Source of the DNA: Puniceicoccales bacterium
GTDB taxonomy: Bacteria > Verrucomicrobiota > Verrucomicrobiia > Opitutales > JAIRLM01
NCBI GenBank assembly: GCA_031268315.1
Contig: JAIRXK010000015.1
Coordinates: forward strand, 1 to 55,986
DNA: 55,986 bases
Reading direction: 5' to 3'
The notes beneath the pieces are model-generated. The model did not search any database, was not told the origin of the DNA, and was given only the letters and a program-made list of their open reading frames with translations. Shown piece after piece: positions 8,878 to 17,360 of this stretch (the stretch's first letter is position 1; every line of letters starts with the position of its first letter). The position numbers were made by a program, and so were the translations under genes.

Positions 8878-10764
8878 ATGGTGCCAATAGGTGATGCCAC
8901 TGTGCCACGCGATGAAGGGGCGATTGCAAATAGCTCTGCGCTTCCAGGCAATCCACCATACTCCCTTATTGTGATTACACTTTCAACCCTGGGAGTTGTT
9001 GCGTTCAGCGCAGGTGCGTGTATGCTATGGGGAAATTTACCCGCTGTGATCTTTTGTATCATCGCAGCTGTAGTTTGCATTGCCATCGACATCTGCCTCA
9101 TTTCCCAAGCTTTAAAGCAATTGGACAATTCCAAGTCAGCGGAAAAGCAAGAATCTGAGCTCTTCGATGAAAATCAAAATCATGCATCTAAAAATAGTAA
9201 TTTGCGCTCACAGCCTCATTTCATAACCGCCACTCCTCAAGAAGAACGGCAAAAAAACGGAAGATACATTCAGCACTTCGGCAAAAATCAAAATCATGCG
9301 TCTAAAAATAGTAATTTGCGCTCACAGCCTCATTCTATACCCACCACCCCCCAAGAAGAACGGAAAAAAAACGGAAGATGCATTCAGCACTTTGACGAAA
9401 ATCAAAATCATGCATCTAAAAATAGTAATTTGCACTCACAATTTCAGGCAACTAATTTAGCGAGCATCATCGCAAAAGGAAAACAACCGAAAAAAGGAAA
9501 ATACGTTCAGCGCCCCAGAGAAAATCAGAATCATGACTTTAGTGTAATTAACCCAATTAATCCACAGGTGGATAGAGGTTTACAAAAATTAAACACACAA
9601 AATAATCAAGAAAATCGGAAAATAATAGAGTACGTGTACGGAAGCGATGATGCTACAATTCAACAGGACAAAACTCTGAATGGATTTGGGGAAAAAATTG
9701 ATGAACTTGTTAGCACATTTCAAAATGTAAATGACCAGAAAAGCTACAGTGAATTTAAAAATTTGCTTAGTTCCACTAAAAAGCATATTAGCAACATGGG
9801 TATGCATGGGAATAAACTTACCATGATCTATGAAAATAGATTGCTAGCTTTATTATGTAATGCTGAATTGCAATTCGCAATAATGGATAATTTATGCAAA
9901 AATCATGGCTCCTTTGAATTGAATTTAAAAGAAAATAGCATAGTAGATAAAAATATCAGTTGCATCGCCAATGGCTTGCCGCTGGCAAAACTCATCAAAC
10001 TGATTAGAGCCGCTACCGTCGACATGGAAGGTGATAGTGAAACAACACATAGCTACGAAAGTGTATGCAAAGCAATTAACACATTTAAAGAAAATTATAA
10101 GAATCTAAAGTATCCGATGAGAATTTTTGTTCAAAATTTCGAAGTGGTAATACCGAGTAGCAACTTTATCAATACTTCTGTCATAAGTTTATTGGATGAA
10201 ATCTCTAAGGCATTTAATAATCGCGACTTCAAGAGTATTAAGATATCGCTTACGCAAATTCTGAAATCCATATCGCTTTCAAGTATAATAGATTATTCAA
10301 TTTGTTGTGCTAAAATTATGGACATACAGCATATATGCACAGATGATATCAGTAAATATAGCATTGCATCAAATTTAATATTGCTAGCAACTTTTTTTAA
10401 TAACGTGCGAAACATCATATGTTGGAATACAGATCATCCCAACCAAAACCAAGACAGTAACACCGCAATAATGGCCGTAATTAATGAAAAAACAAACTCT
10501 ATCACTAGTATGTTAAATCTTTTTGAACCACCTTCAGAAGAAGGGAAAATAGATATAACTACTACAGAAGGAGGAAGATCTATTTTTGAAATATTCACAG
10601 ACTTTTGTGCTACTGATATAAATTCAAACAATGGTGATTTACCAAATTCCATCAACTCAATATTACATTATATAAATCAGTCCATGAATCTTAGCAATAA
10701 TATACTCGATGAGCTCGCCAGTAGGAAAAATAGTAATGCGGGAGGTGATATATCTCAAATTTAA
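8878..10764 (+). CDS. Inc-like two-lobed membrane protein, copy A
   Basis: The product is 628 residues from ATG 8878. Upstream in-frame codons overlap the divergent dnaX start and lack support, while the paralogue in unit B has an ATG at the same place. Order: about 28 polar residues; a hydrophobic hairpin (about 29-50 and 54-76) interrupted by WGNLP; a linker with three 38-residue repeats; and a soluble helical domain from about residue 255 with conserved blocks shared with copy B (GFGEKIDELV, RAATVDME, FVQNFEVVIP). The two-lobed hydrophobic region near the N-terminus is the layout of chlamydial inclusion-membrane proteins, so a secreted host-membrane protein is my inference. A GGAG lies 20 bases before the ATG, which is too far for a standard site. 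Confidence 0.75.
   Translation: MVPIGDATVPRDEGAIANSSALPGNPPYSLIVITLSTLGVVAFSAGACMLWGNLPAVIFCIIAAVVCIAIDICLISQALKQLDNSKSAEKQESELFDENQNHASKNSNLRSQPHFITATPQEERQKNGRYIQHFGKNQNHASKNSNLRSQPHSIPTTPQEERKKNGRCIQHFDENQNHASKNSNLHSQFQATNLASIIAKGKQPKKGKYVQRPRENQNHDFSVINPINPQVDRGLQKLNTQNNQENRKIIEYVYGSDDATIQQDKTLNGFGEKIDELVSTFQNVNDQKSYSEFKNLLSSTKKHISNMGMHGNKLTMIYENRLLALLCNAELQFAIMDNLCKNHGSFELNLKENSIVDKNISCIANGLPLAKLIKLIRAATVDMEGDSETTHSYESVCKAINTFKENYKNLKYPMRIFVQNFEVVIPSSNFINTSVISLLDEISKAFNNRDFKSIKISLTQILKSISLSSIIDYSICCAKIMDIQHICTDDISKYSIASNLILLATFFNNVRNIICWNTDHPNQNQDSNTAIMAVINEKTNSITSMLNLFEPPSEEGKIDITTTEGGRSIFEIFTDFCATDINSNNGDLPNSINSILHYINQSMNLSNNILDELASRKNSNAGGDISQI
9170..9441 (+). repeat. 114-bp (38-codon) tandem repeat, two full copies plus partial copies
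   Basis: The repeat starts at 9170, 9284 and 9398 with exactly the same period; a degenerate restart occurs at 9521. The unit begins ENQNHASKNSNLRSQPH. It lies in the linker between the membrane hairpin and the soluble domain of copy A and is absent from copy B, so it arose after the duplication. Confidence 0.9.
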
Positions 10765-10823
10765 ATGGTTTGGCACTGACGCGATCAATTTTGAGTTAAA
10801 AATTGTCTTTTTTTAATTTCTAC

Positions 10824-11247
10824 ATAGACACCGTGGAACGTGTGAAATTTCTAAACACTGCGCCCCCTATGTGGGAGAAGTAAAAGCCCTCCTTGTTCCC
10901 CATGCTTCCAGGAAATATTGCAGAGCGATTGCATTCGCATCCCATGGACAAAGTGGCAAGCAACACCTGGAATGCGTTTTTATCCTCACCGATAATCACT
11001 GCATTGGGTGGTAGATCGCAGAGTTGCCATCCCAGATTTTGACAAATTCAAAGTTCCCAATTGCGAATTTCCCGTGGATAATTCCGTTTGCTGCGCACGA
11101 ATTTTTGGCAAAGCAATTGCGGGCAAATGTCTACTGATCATCAGCAGTGATCTCTCGCACTACCTGCCGGCGAATGCTGCGCAACGCTATGACAATAAAA
11201 CTATCGGACATCTGCTGGGTGGAGCATTTCCACCGAGGGAAAATTGC
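10824..11247 (+). pseudogene. Decayed 5' portion of a MEMO-family gene (duplication relic)
   Basis: This is a degenerate copy of the first part of the gene at 13199. The start codon has become ATA (10824). A one-base deletion near 11011 (TGGTAGATC versus TGGCTAGACC) breaks the frame, about 167 bases are missing after TGCTGCGCA (11096), and the copy ends at the microhomology GAAAATTGC where unit B begins. It still encodes VPHAS at the position of the MEMO-family metal-ligand histidine, whereas the intact copy has VPQAS. The AMMECR1 part was never included. Confidence 0.9.
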
Positions 11248-11461
11248 TTAAAAAATTTTCGCTGGGCGGTAAAATAAAAATAAAAGTTGCATTGGGAGAG
11301 ATTTTCCCCACCATAACCCCTATGGTACAGGTGGGTGACAGCATTGCACTCCCGCATGCATAGATGGAAAAACTGTTAAGGGCAGTGCTGCGCCTCCAAC
11401 AAAGCCACCGTATCCCTATGTCTACGTAGCACTTTTATCTATAGGAATTATTGCACTTGGC

Positions 11462-13138
11462 GTGAGTGCAGGTTTGCTGTCCGGAAGTTTACCGGCAATG
11501 CTCTTTTGCATCATCGCAGTCACAACCTGCGTCGCCATCGACATTTACTTTATTTTTCAACGTCTAAACCAACAAAACGTTCCCAATCCAGCGGGAAAAG
11601 AAAAATCAGTAAATCTCGGATTGGGCACGGATCAAAATTTAGAATTCGAGATAATTCAATCGAATAATTCCAATGGGGATGAAGGTCAAAGCTTAAAATC
11701 TAAGATAATCCAACTCAACGATCCCGAGCCGAGCAAAGATCAAAACTTAAAATCTAAGGTGATTAACTCAGATAATTCCACTCAAAATGAAGAGAAAAAA
11801 TTAAACCGTGAACCAGACGATTCAGCTTTAACATCCGAGATAATCCAACTCAACAATCCAGAGCCGAGCAAAGATCAAAACTTAAAATCTGAGGTCATCC
11901 AACTTAGCAATTCCAATCGGAATGAAATGGAAAAATTAATCCCTAAGCCAGGCAAACCTAAAGTACCGGAAAGGCAAGATATTTCAGCGGATGAAATGAT
12001 AGAGTACAAATTTAACGATGCCACCATTCAGCGACACACTATTTTGAATGGGTTTAAAGAAAAAATCGAGGAACTTGTTAATGCATTTAGGAATGCAAAT
12101 GATTCGGAAAGCTACAATAGTTTCAATGAATTGTTGCAAAATGCTAGAGATTTTTTTTCCAAAGAAATGGAAACAGATGATGAAATTGTCTCTATCTATA
12201 AGCATAGGTTATGTGATTTATTAAACAGCGCAGAATGCCAATTAGATATGGCAAATAAATTAGCTGGTACAAGAAATGATATTAGACTTGCATTTAAAAC
12301 GAATTCTAGTTTTTCGAATATAATTATAATGAGCAACAACATCAACCGCATCGCTAATGGCGTGCCACTGATGAATCTCATTACTTCAATTAGAGCTGCC
12401 ACCGTAGACATTGAAAATGATAAAGATGAAAAAAATAACTATGAAAATGTTTTTGATGAAATTATAGATTTTATTCATAATTACAGTCAATTGCAATATT
12501 CAATGAGTATTTTTATTCAAAATTTCGAAGTGGCTATACCGAATAGGGACTTTCTTTCTGCTCTTGCTATAGATTTAATGGAATATATTGCTAATGCATT
12601 TCGATCTAATAGCAATAGCGCCGATATCAGTGGATTGCTTACAACAATATTGGAGCGCTTACTATATTCATGCTTGCTTAATTATCTAAGCGATTACGTT
12701 AAAATTACGAAGACTGCGAATACGACATTAGGAATTAATATTGTATCAAATTTACTATTACTGAAAAACTTTTTCACAAATGTGCAAGCGTTTAAGAGTG
12801 ACCACATAATAACTAACGACAACTACGAGGAAACAAAAAATAAAATTCAGCAATTAATAAGTCATATTCATAATGCATTAGCGTGCTTTGGCGAAAATGA
12901 CATAAGGCAAAATTTAAAAAACCTAGGATGGAAAGAACATTTTATGAATTCGCTATTTTTGGAAGTTTGGGATGGCGAAGTGAACTGCGAGAATTATAGC
13001 TTACCGTGCGACATTAGTTGGATAGTTAATTATATGATTCAATACATGCCGATTTCAGAAACTACAAAATGGGATGTCGCAAATTTAAGAGATAAACTTA
13101 CCTCATGCGAAAATCAAAAAGATATATTTCAGTTTTGA
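11462..13138 (+). CDS. Inc-like two-lobed membrane protein, copy B (N-terminus frameshifted)
   Basis: The open frame from GTG 11462 gives 558 residues, but homology to copy A begins earlier. ATG 11322 opens MVQVGDSIALPHA and then hits TAG, while from about 11357 the +1-shifted frame continues as DGKTVKGSAAPPTKPP into the first hydrophobic lobe. One lost base near 11355 explains this. GTG 11462 falls inside the first lobe, so if it is used the hairpin is shortened. The soluble part matches copy A in blocks (GFKEKIEELV, IRAATVDIE, FIQNFEVAIP) but the last 100 residues do not align. It may be a slowly decaying paralogue or be translated from an unusual start. Confidence 0.55.
   Translation: MSAGLLSGSLPAMLFCIIAVTTCVAIDIYFIFQRLNQQNVPNPAGKEKSVNLGLGTDQNLEFEIIQSNNSNGDEGQSLKSKIIQLNDPEPSKDQNLKSKVINSDNSTQNEEKKLNREPDDSALTSEIIQLNNPEPSKDQNLKSEVIQLSNSNRNEMEKLIPKPGKPKVPERQDISADEMIEYKFNDATIQRHTILNGFKEKIEELVNAFRNANDSESYNSFNELLQNARDFFSKEMETDDEIVSIYKHRLCDLLNSAECQLDMANKLAGTRNDIRLAFKTNSSFSNIIIMSNNINRIANGVPLMNLITSIRAATVDIENDKDEKNNYENVFDEIIDFIHNYSQLQYSMSIFIQNFEVAIPNRDFLSALAIDLMEYIANAFRSNSNSADISGLLTTILERLLYSCLLNYLSDYVKITKTANTTLGINIVSNLLLLKNFFTNVQAFKSDHIITNDNYEETKNKIQQLISHIHNALACFGENDIRQNLKNLGWKEHFMNSLFLEVWDGEVNCENYSLPCDISWIVNYMIQYMPISETTKWDVANLRDKLTSCENQKDIFQF
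11702..11899 (+). repeat. Two 63-bp repeat blocks, 135 bp apart, in the linker of copy B
   Basis: The blocks at 11702 and 11837 encode IIQLNDPEPSKDQNLKSK and IIQLNNPEPSKDQNLKSE, 45 codons apart; a weaker relative precedes them near 11648. They are unrelated to the 38-residue repeat at the same place in copy A. Confidence 0.8.
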
Positions 13139-13198
13139 ACGATTGAAGACCGGCGCAGTCAATTTTGAATTGAAAATTGTCTTTTTTTTAATTTTTAC

Positions 13199-14545
13199 AT
13201 GGGCACCATGGACCGTGTGAAATTTCCGAATACTGCACCTCCCTATGTGGGAGAAGTAAAAGCCCTCCTTGTTCCCCAGGCTTCCCGGAGATATTGCGGA
13301 GCAATTGCATCCGTATCCCATGGGCAAATTGGCAAGCAACACCTGGAACGCGTTTTTATCCTCACCGATAATCACTGCATTGGATGGCTAGACCGCGGAA
13401 TTGCCATTCCGAATTTTGACAAATTCAAAGTTCCCAATTGCGAATTTTCCGTGGATGATTCCGTTTGCTGCGCATTGGAATGCCATGGTCCGAAAATCTT
13501 TTCCCGCAGAACCGATGCTTTTTTCGAAAATAACATCACAACGCAGCTGCCATTTCTGGCGAAGCATGCCGGGCCTGCCACAGTGCAACTGGTACCCATG
13601 ATTTTTCAAGGAACCGACCCCGAAGAGCGGAAGGAGGTCGCCGAATTTTTGGCAAAGCAATTGCGAGCAAATGATCTACTGATCATCAGCAGTGATCTCT
13701 CGCACTACCACCTGCCGGCAAATGCGGCAGAGCGCTATGACAATAAAACTATTGGACATCTGCTGAGTGGAACATTTCCGCCGGGGGAAAATTGCCTCTG
13801 CGAGCCGGAATCCACGGATTGTTTTCTCACTCTTGCGCAAAAAATGGGTTGGACTGCACACTTTCTCGCCTACGGCCATTCCGGACATGTGGATGGCTTT
13901 GCGGACGAAGTGGTTAGCTATGGAGCGATGGCATGGAGCACGGCGCCGATGAAACTCCCAGTGGATGCATTGGAAGCGCTGGAAGATTTAGCATTGCAAA
14001 CCATTCATCGGCGATTGCACGGCGATTTTCCTCCGGATATCGGTCCACTGTGCAGACAATTTCCTCAGCTCCATGCCAGGCAAAGCGTCTTTGTCACACT
14101 GAAAAAACAGGGTCAGTTGCGCGGTTGCATCGGATCCCTTGGAGATTTTTCCAATACAATTGGCGCAGGCATAGTGCAACACGCCATCGATGCGGCCTTC
14201 CACGATGATCGCTTTTCGCCAGTCATCGCCGATGAATTTTCGCAATTGTCGGCCGCTGTGTCCATCCTATCATTCCCACGCCCACTCCAACTGTCACCGT
14301 CCCAGTGGGTTGACCACCTGGGAAAAACACACCCAAAACCGGGGGTGATTCTGGAAATCAACGGCCGCAGGTCCACATTTTTACCGGAGGTGTGGGAAGT
14401 TTTTCCCGATGGTGGAGCATTTTTGGCTGCCCTCTGCGAAAAACAGGGATCTCCGGCTGAAGCCTGGCGTCAGCAGAAAAATGTGCGCCTCCTTACCTAT
14501 GAAACCCAACACTCCTGTGGCAATCGACGCGACGGCGGAGATTGA
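13199..14545 (+). CDS. MEMO-AMMECR1 fusion protein (AmmeMemoRadiSam system proteins B and A)
   Basis: The 448 residues carry a MEMO domain (about 1-255) and an AMMECR1 domain (about 265-440) in one chain. In many prokaryotes these are separate partners of a radical-SAM enzyme whose chemistry is not settled. MEMO hallmarks: DNH at 58-59, IISSDLSHY near 160, SGHVDGF..VVSYGAMAW near 240. AMMECR1 hallmarks: VFVTLKKQGQLRGCIGSLG. The family's PHAGY motif, whose histidine (His49 in human MEMO1) is a metal ligand, reads PQASR, and the EHSxE motif reads NNITT, so metal binding is doubtful. No radical-SAM gene is visible in the window. I chose ATG 13199; ATG 13208 is also possible and neither has a clear binding site. 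Confidence 0.85.
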   Translation: MGTMDRVKFPNTAPPYVGEVKALLVPQASRRYCGAIASVSHGQIGKQHLERVFILTDNHCIGWLDRGIAIPNFDKFKVPNCEFSVDDSVCCALECHGPKIFSRRTDAFFENNITTQLPFLAKHAGPATVQLVPMIFQGTDPEERKEVAEFLAKQLRANDLLIISSDLSHYHLPANAAERYDNKTIGHLLSGTFPPGENCLCEPESTDCFLTLAQKMGWTAHFLAYGHSGHVDGFADEVVSYGAMAWSTAPMKLPVDALEALEDLALQTIHRRLHGDFPPDIGPLCRQFPQLHARQSVFVTLKKQGQLRGCIGSLGDFSNTIGAGIVQHAIDAAFHDDRFSPVIADEFSQLSAAVSILSFPRPLQLSPSQWVDHLGKTHPKPGVILEINGRRSTFLPEVWEVFPDGGAFLAALCEKQGSPAEAWRQQKNVRLLTYETQHSCGNRRDGGD

Positions 14546-14564
14546 TCGGTCATAGATAGGTGCG

Positions 14565-14581
14565 CGATTTTTCGAAAATCG
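14565..14581. terminator. Small hairpin between convergent MEMO-AMMECR1 and holA genes
   Basis: CGATTTT-TCG-AAAATCG, a seven-base stem with A/T tracts on both sides of the loop, lies in the 43-base gap between two convergent stops. It could serve both strands. Confidence 0.5.
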
Positions 14582-14588
14582 GCAAAGT

Positions 14589-15641
14589 CTATGGCGTGGC
14601 CAATTCCCTTAGCATTTCATCCAAAAATATGGATTCCTGCTCCTCACTTTGGCTAATAATTTTCTCGAATATGCGTACGGTAGTTTTCTGAATGGACAGA
14701 AGCTTGTCCACCGTAAATGCATCTGTGTTTTTTACGATGCGCAGCAAATACCAGGGATTTTGGGAGTACAATGAGAGATTTGTTCTATTCTCTACGCCAT
14801 CCAATGGGGAAATTCTCAGCAATTGAATATTTTTTTGAAGCCTCTGCTTCAGCGACGTATGGGAACCTATGCCCATGACCTTCAATTGCAAAAGCGTGCG
14901 ATTTCTGCCCTGAAATGCGGCGATGAGAGTGCGAACATCGCCCTTTATTGCAAAGTAATACTCAACCAATTCGCAAAACTTTTGCGCCCTGCGCTCGTAG
15001 AATGCCTCCAGCGGTTCAAAGAAATTTTCCTCCAGTCCCCGGCAGGTCAAATAGGCAATGGTGTCGGCATCGATGGGTGTCTTTCCGTCGTCATAGAGCT
15101 GCAATTTTTCCAATTCGGTGTCCATGATGCGCAAATGGCCGCCAACTTTTCGAAGGAATAGTTCCCCCAATTGATGTGACATATGCAGATGTCGCCTCCT
15201 TATCTCTCCATGGAAAAAATTTTCTACGGTCACCCGGTCTTCCTTCGGAATTTCGTGGACAATGCATTCCTTTGTCAATTGTTTGAAATATTTAAGTCGC
15301 CGATCCACATTCTGGGAAGAAATGATGCAGGGGACTGACACGGTGCGGATGCGGGCGAGGAGTTGAAAGATTTCGTCGACATATTTTTCATTTTCTTCCG
15401 CCGGCGCCTTCTCTACGAATGCAAGGGAACGGATCCACAGAACCTGACGTCCGCCGAACAGCGGCGGCGTTGCAACGGCTTCACGCAACAATTGTATGAA
15501 TTTGCGGTAGGCCTCGGCGCTGCTGCCAAGGTTTCCGGAGAGAGTGTCCGTTGGCGCCGTTCCCCAGGATTTCTCGGCGAGCTCATGCACCCTCCGTTCA
15601 ATGAGAAACTCACTGGATCCAAAAACAAAATTAATGTCCAT
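14589..15641 (-). CDS. holA: DNA polymerase III subunit delta
   Basis: HolA is the clamp-opening subunit of the clamp loader, so the window encodes two of its parts. The 350-residue product has the family pattern: an N-terminal nucleotide-binding-like fold without a Walker A; the central SSQNVDRRLKYFKQL then IPKEDRVTVENFF; a helical lid region with MDTELEKLQLYDDGKTPI and the GLEENFFEPLEAFYE block typical of delta; and the C-terminal collar helices. Overall similarity is modest, as usual for delta. It begins 11 bases after the tsf stop, so it is probably the last gene of an rpsB-tsf-holA operon. That neighbour is unusual: pyrH normally follows tsf. Confidence 0.82.
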   Translation of the reverse strand: MDINFVFGSSEFLIERRVHELAEKSWGTAPTDTLSGNLGSSAEAYRKFIQLLREAVATPPLFGGRQVLWIRSLAFVEKAPAEENEKYVDEIFQLLARIRTVSVPCIISSQNVDRRLKYFKQLTKECIVHEIPKEDRVTVENFFHGEIRRRHLHMSHQLGELFLRKVGGHLRIMDTELEKLQLYDDGKTPIDADTIAYLTCRGLEENFFEPLEAFYERRAQKFCELVEYYFAIKGDVRTLIAAFQGRNRTLLQLKVMGIGSHTSLKQRLQKNIQLLRISPLDGVENRTNLSLYSQNPWYLLRIVKNTDAFTVDKLLSIQKTTVRIFEKIISQSEEQESIFLDEMLRELATP

Positions 15642-15652
15642 CCGTCGCAGAA

Positions 15653-16240
15653 TTATGCGCCAATTTGAAACCGAGAAAACCTCACCAAGCGAATGTTTTC
15701 GCCGATTTTACTGACCATTTCTCTGATGAGATCTTCGATGGTAATGTCTGGATTTTTTACGAACGGCTGCTTGGTGAGACACATGGACGCGTAGAGTTTT
15801 TCCAATTTTCCCCGTACGATTTCTTCCACGATCTTGTCCGCTTTTCCCTGCGTCTGGCTCGCCGCAATTTCACGCTCATTTGCAAGCACATCCGGTGGAA
15901 TAAACTCCGGGCTTAGATATGTGGGTGCCGCAGCAGCAATGTGCATACAAATATCATGGGCAAGTGCGACAAATTGCTCATTTCTGGCAACAAAATCCGT
16001 TTCACACTGAATTTGCAGCAGCACGCCAATGCGTCCTCCCGTGTGAATGTAGGATTCGATGCGCCCCTCTTTTACCTCCCGTCCATCCTTCTTCGCCGCG
16101 TCGGAAACGCCCTTCTTGCGCAGCAGTGTGACGGCTTCTTCGACGTCGCCATTGCACTCTGCCAGGGCATTTTTGCAATCCACCATGCCCGCTCCGGTCA
16201 ATTCTCGCAAGTCGCCCACCATTTTTGCCGAAATTTTCAT
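15653..16240 (-). CDS. tsf: Elongation factor Ts (short form)
   Basis: EF-Ts recycles EF-Tu by exchanging GDP for GTP during translation. The 195-residue protein has the N-terminal UBA-like helix block (VGDLRELTGAGMVDCKNAL), the linker KKGVSDAAKKDGREVKEGRI and the diagnostic ETDFVARNE. It ends soon after the core, lacking the extra repeat and coiled coil of the 280-residue enterobacterial form, so it belongs to the short class. AGAGG lies seven bases before the ATG. It follows rpsB by 41 bases, the classic order. Confidence 0.95.
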   Translation of the reverse strand: MKISAKMVGDLRELTGAGMVDCKNALAECNGDVEEAVTLLRKKGVSDAAKKDGREVKEGRIESYIHTGGRIGVLLQIQCETDFVARNEQFVALAHDICMHIAAAAPTYLSPEFIPPDVLANEREIAASQTQGKADKIVEEIVRGKLEKLYASMCLTKQPFVKNPDITIEDLIREMVSKIGENIRLVRFSRFQIGA

Positions 16241-16281
16241 ATTTGCCTCTTCCGTATTCTATTCATCCATTTCATTTAATT

Positions 16282-17127
16282 TTAATCGATGCTGGGAATT
16301 TTGCCCTCATCATTCCTAATTTCGAAACCTGGAGCCTGCGTCGGCACTTCTCCACCATCGGGAGATGTCAGACGAACCTCGGGATCGATGCCTATGCTTT
16401 CCGGATTAATCGGGGCAGAATTTTTCTGCGTCTGCCGAAGAGATCTTTTCTCTAGCCCGCGGAAAACGGCCGCCTCTATTACTTTCATGAGTATTTGAAT
16501 GGATCTCACCGAATCATCATTCCCGGGAATCGGAATTTGCGCCAGCGATGGGTCCGCATTACTATCGGCAATTGCAATGACAGGAATTGAGAGTTTCCGT
16601 GCCTCATTAACTGCAATTATTTCATTTTTGATATCGACGACAAAGAGGGCACCCGGGACACCATTGATATCGAGCAACCCTTCGAAATTTCTCTGCATGC
16701 GCACCATATTGCGGCGGAGGGCCGACGCTTCTTTGTTGTGCATCTGGTCGATTTCGCCCTTCTCTTCCATGCGCAGAAGACGCTTATATTTCTGCAGGCT
16801 ACGATTAATCGTTGAAAAATTTGTCAATGTCCCCCCGAGCCAGCGCAGTGCACAGTATGGCATGCGTACATTGCGAGCAACTTCGCGGATGACCTCGCGT
16901 ACCTGCTGCTTGGTTCCGACGAACCAGATCGTCTTCCCGCCAGCAACCAAATTTTCAATGAATTGGCTCGCCTTTTTTAGCTGGGATAGCGTCTTTTCCA
17001 AATTAATAATGGAAATGCCGTAGCGATTATCATAGACGTAGGGCTTTGATTTTGGATTCCAGCGCTTAATTTGGTGCCCAACGTGGACACCCGCCTGGAA
17101 AAGTTCCTGTGCCGTAATTTGATCCAT
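16282..17127 (-). CDS. rpsB: 30S ribosomal protein S2
   Basis: S2 joins late to the small ribosomal subunit and helps recruit S1. The 281-residue product begins MDQITAQELFQAGVHVGHQ and continues RWNPKSKPYVYDNRYGI, the S2 signature. Further conserved blocks are FVGTKQQVREVI, the CALRWLGGTLTNF region and PVIAIADSNADPS. The C-terminal 50 residues form a polar disordered tail, longer than in many species. A GGAG is 12 bases ahead of the ATG. It heads an rpsB-tsf-holA operon. Confidence 0.96.
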   Translation of the reverse strand: MDQITAQELFQAGVHVGHQIKRWNPKSKPYVYDNRYGISIINLEKTLSQLKKASQFIENLVAGGKTIWFVGTKQQVREVIREVARNVRMPYCALRWLGGTLTNFSTINRSLQKYKRLLRMEEKGEIDQMHNKEASALRRNMVRMQRNFEGLLDINGVPGALFVVDIKNEIIAVNEARKLSIPVIAIADSNADPSLAQIPIPGNDDSVRSIQILMKVIEAAVFRGLEKRSLRQTQKNSAPINPESIGIDPEVRLTSPDGGEVPTQAPGFEIRNDEGKIPSID

Positions 17128-17302
17128 AGTAGCCTAATGCTCCATACCCAAAAATTCATTCGGGCCTAGGATGAGTAATTTTTTACTTATAAGTTAATAA
17201 TGCGGCAATCGAACCATCGACTCACCGGCAGCAGAATTACCTCTTCCCAGCGGAAAGCAAGTATTTTTAAATTTTTTTTATTCTTTTTGCGACTTTCAAA
17301 AT

Positions 17303-17329
17303 ATCCCCCGGCGACTAGCAGCGGGGGAT
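17303..17329. terminator. Hairpin ATCCCCCG...CGGGGGAT
   Basis: An eight-base GC-rich stem with an 11-base loop lies between the stop of the small gene at 17361 and the rpsB leader. On the minus strand it could end the transcript of the 17361-17684 gene; an A/T-rich stretch follows but not a clean T-run. The remaining leader (17128-17300) is AT-rich and shows no riboswitch or tRNA that I recognise. Confidence 0.55.
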
Positions 17330-17360
17330 CGGCATTTTTAAATTTTAACCTCCGCAGGGT

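Larger units (their letters stand above)
8794..13795 (+). repeat. Ancient tandem duplication of about 2.5 kb (unit A 8794-11238, unit B 11239-13795)
   Basis: Unit A and unit B each hold a leader, an Inc-like membrane protein gene and a MEMO gene start. Both units begin with GAAAATTGC followed by the same leader (TTAAAAAA..TTTTCGCTGGGCGG). The same nine bases, GAAAATTGC, occur inside the intact MEMO gene at 13787-13795, exactly where the first MEMO copy is cut off and unit B starts. That is the signature of a tandem duplication through nine bases of microhomology. Non-coding and MEMO parts are roughly 85-88% identical by eye, while the membrane-protein bodies are far more diverged. Confidence 0.85.

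Noticed and set aside
9170..9441. CRISPR array suspected from regular repeats
   Set aside because: The 114-bp period has no spacers, is in frame and encodes a protein repeat.
17128..17302. Possible tRNA or ribosomal-protein leader RNA ahead of rpsB
   Set aside because: I looked for a cloverleaf (T-arm GGTTCRA, CCA end) and for a clear regulatory fold and found neither.
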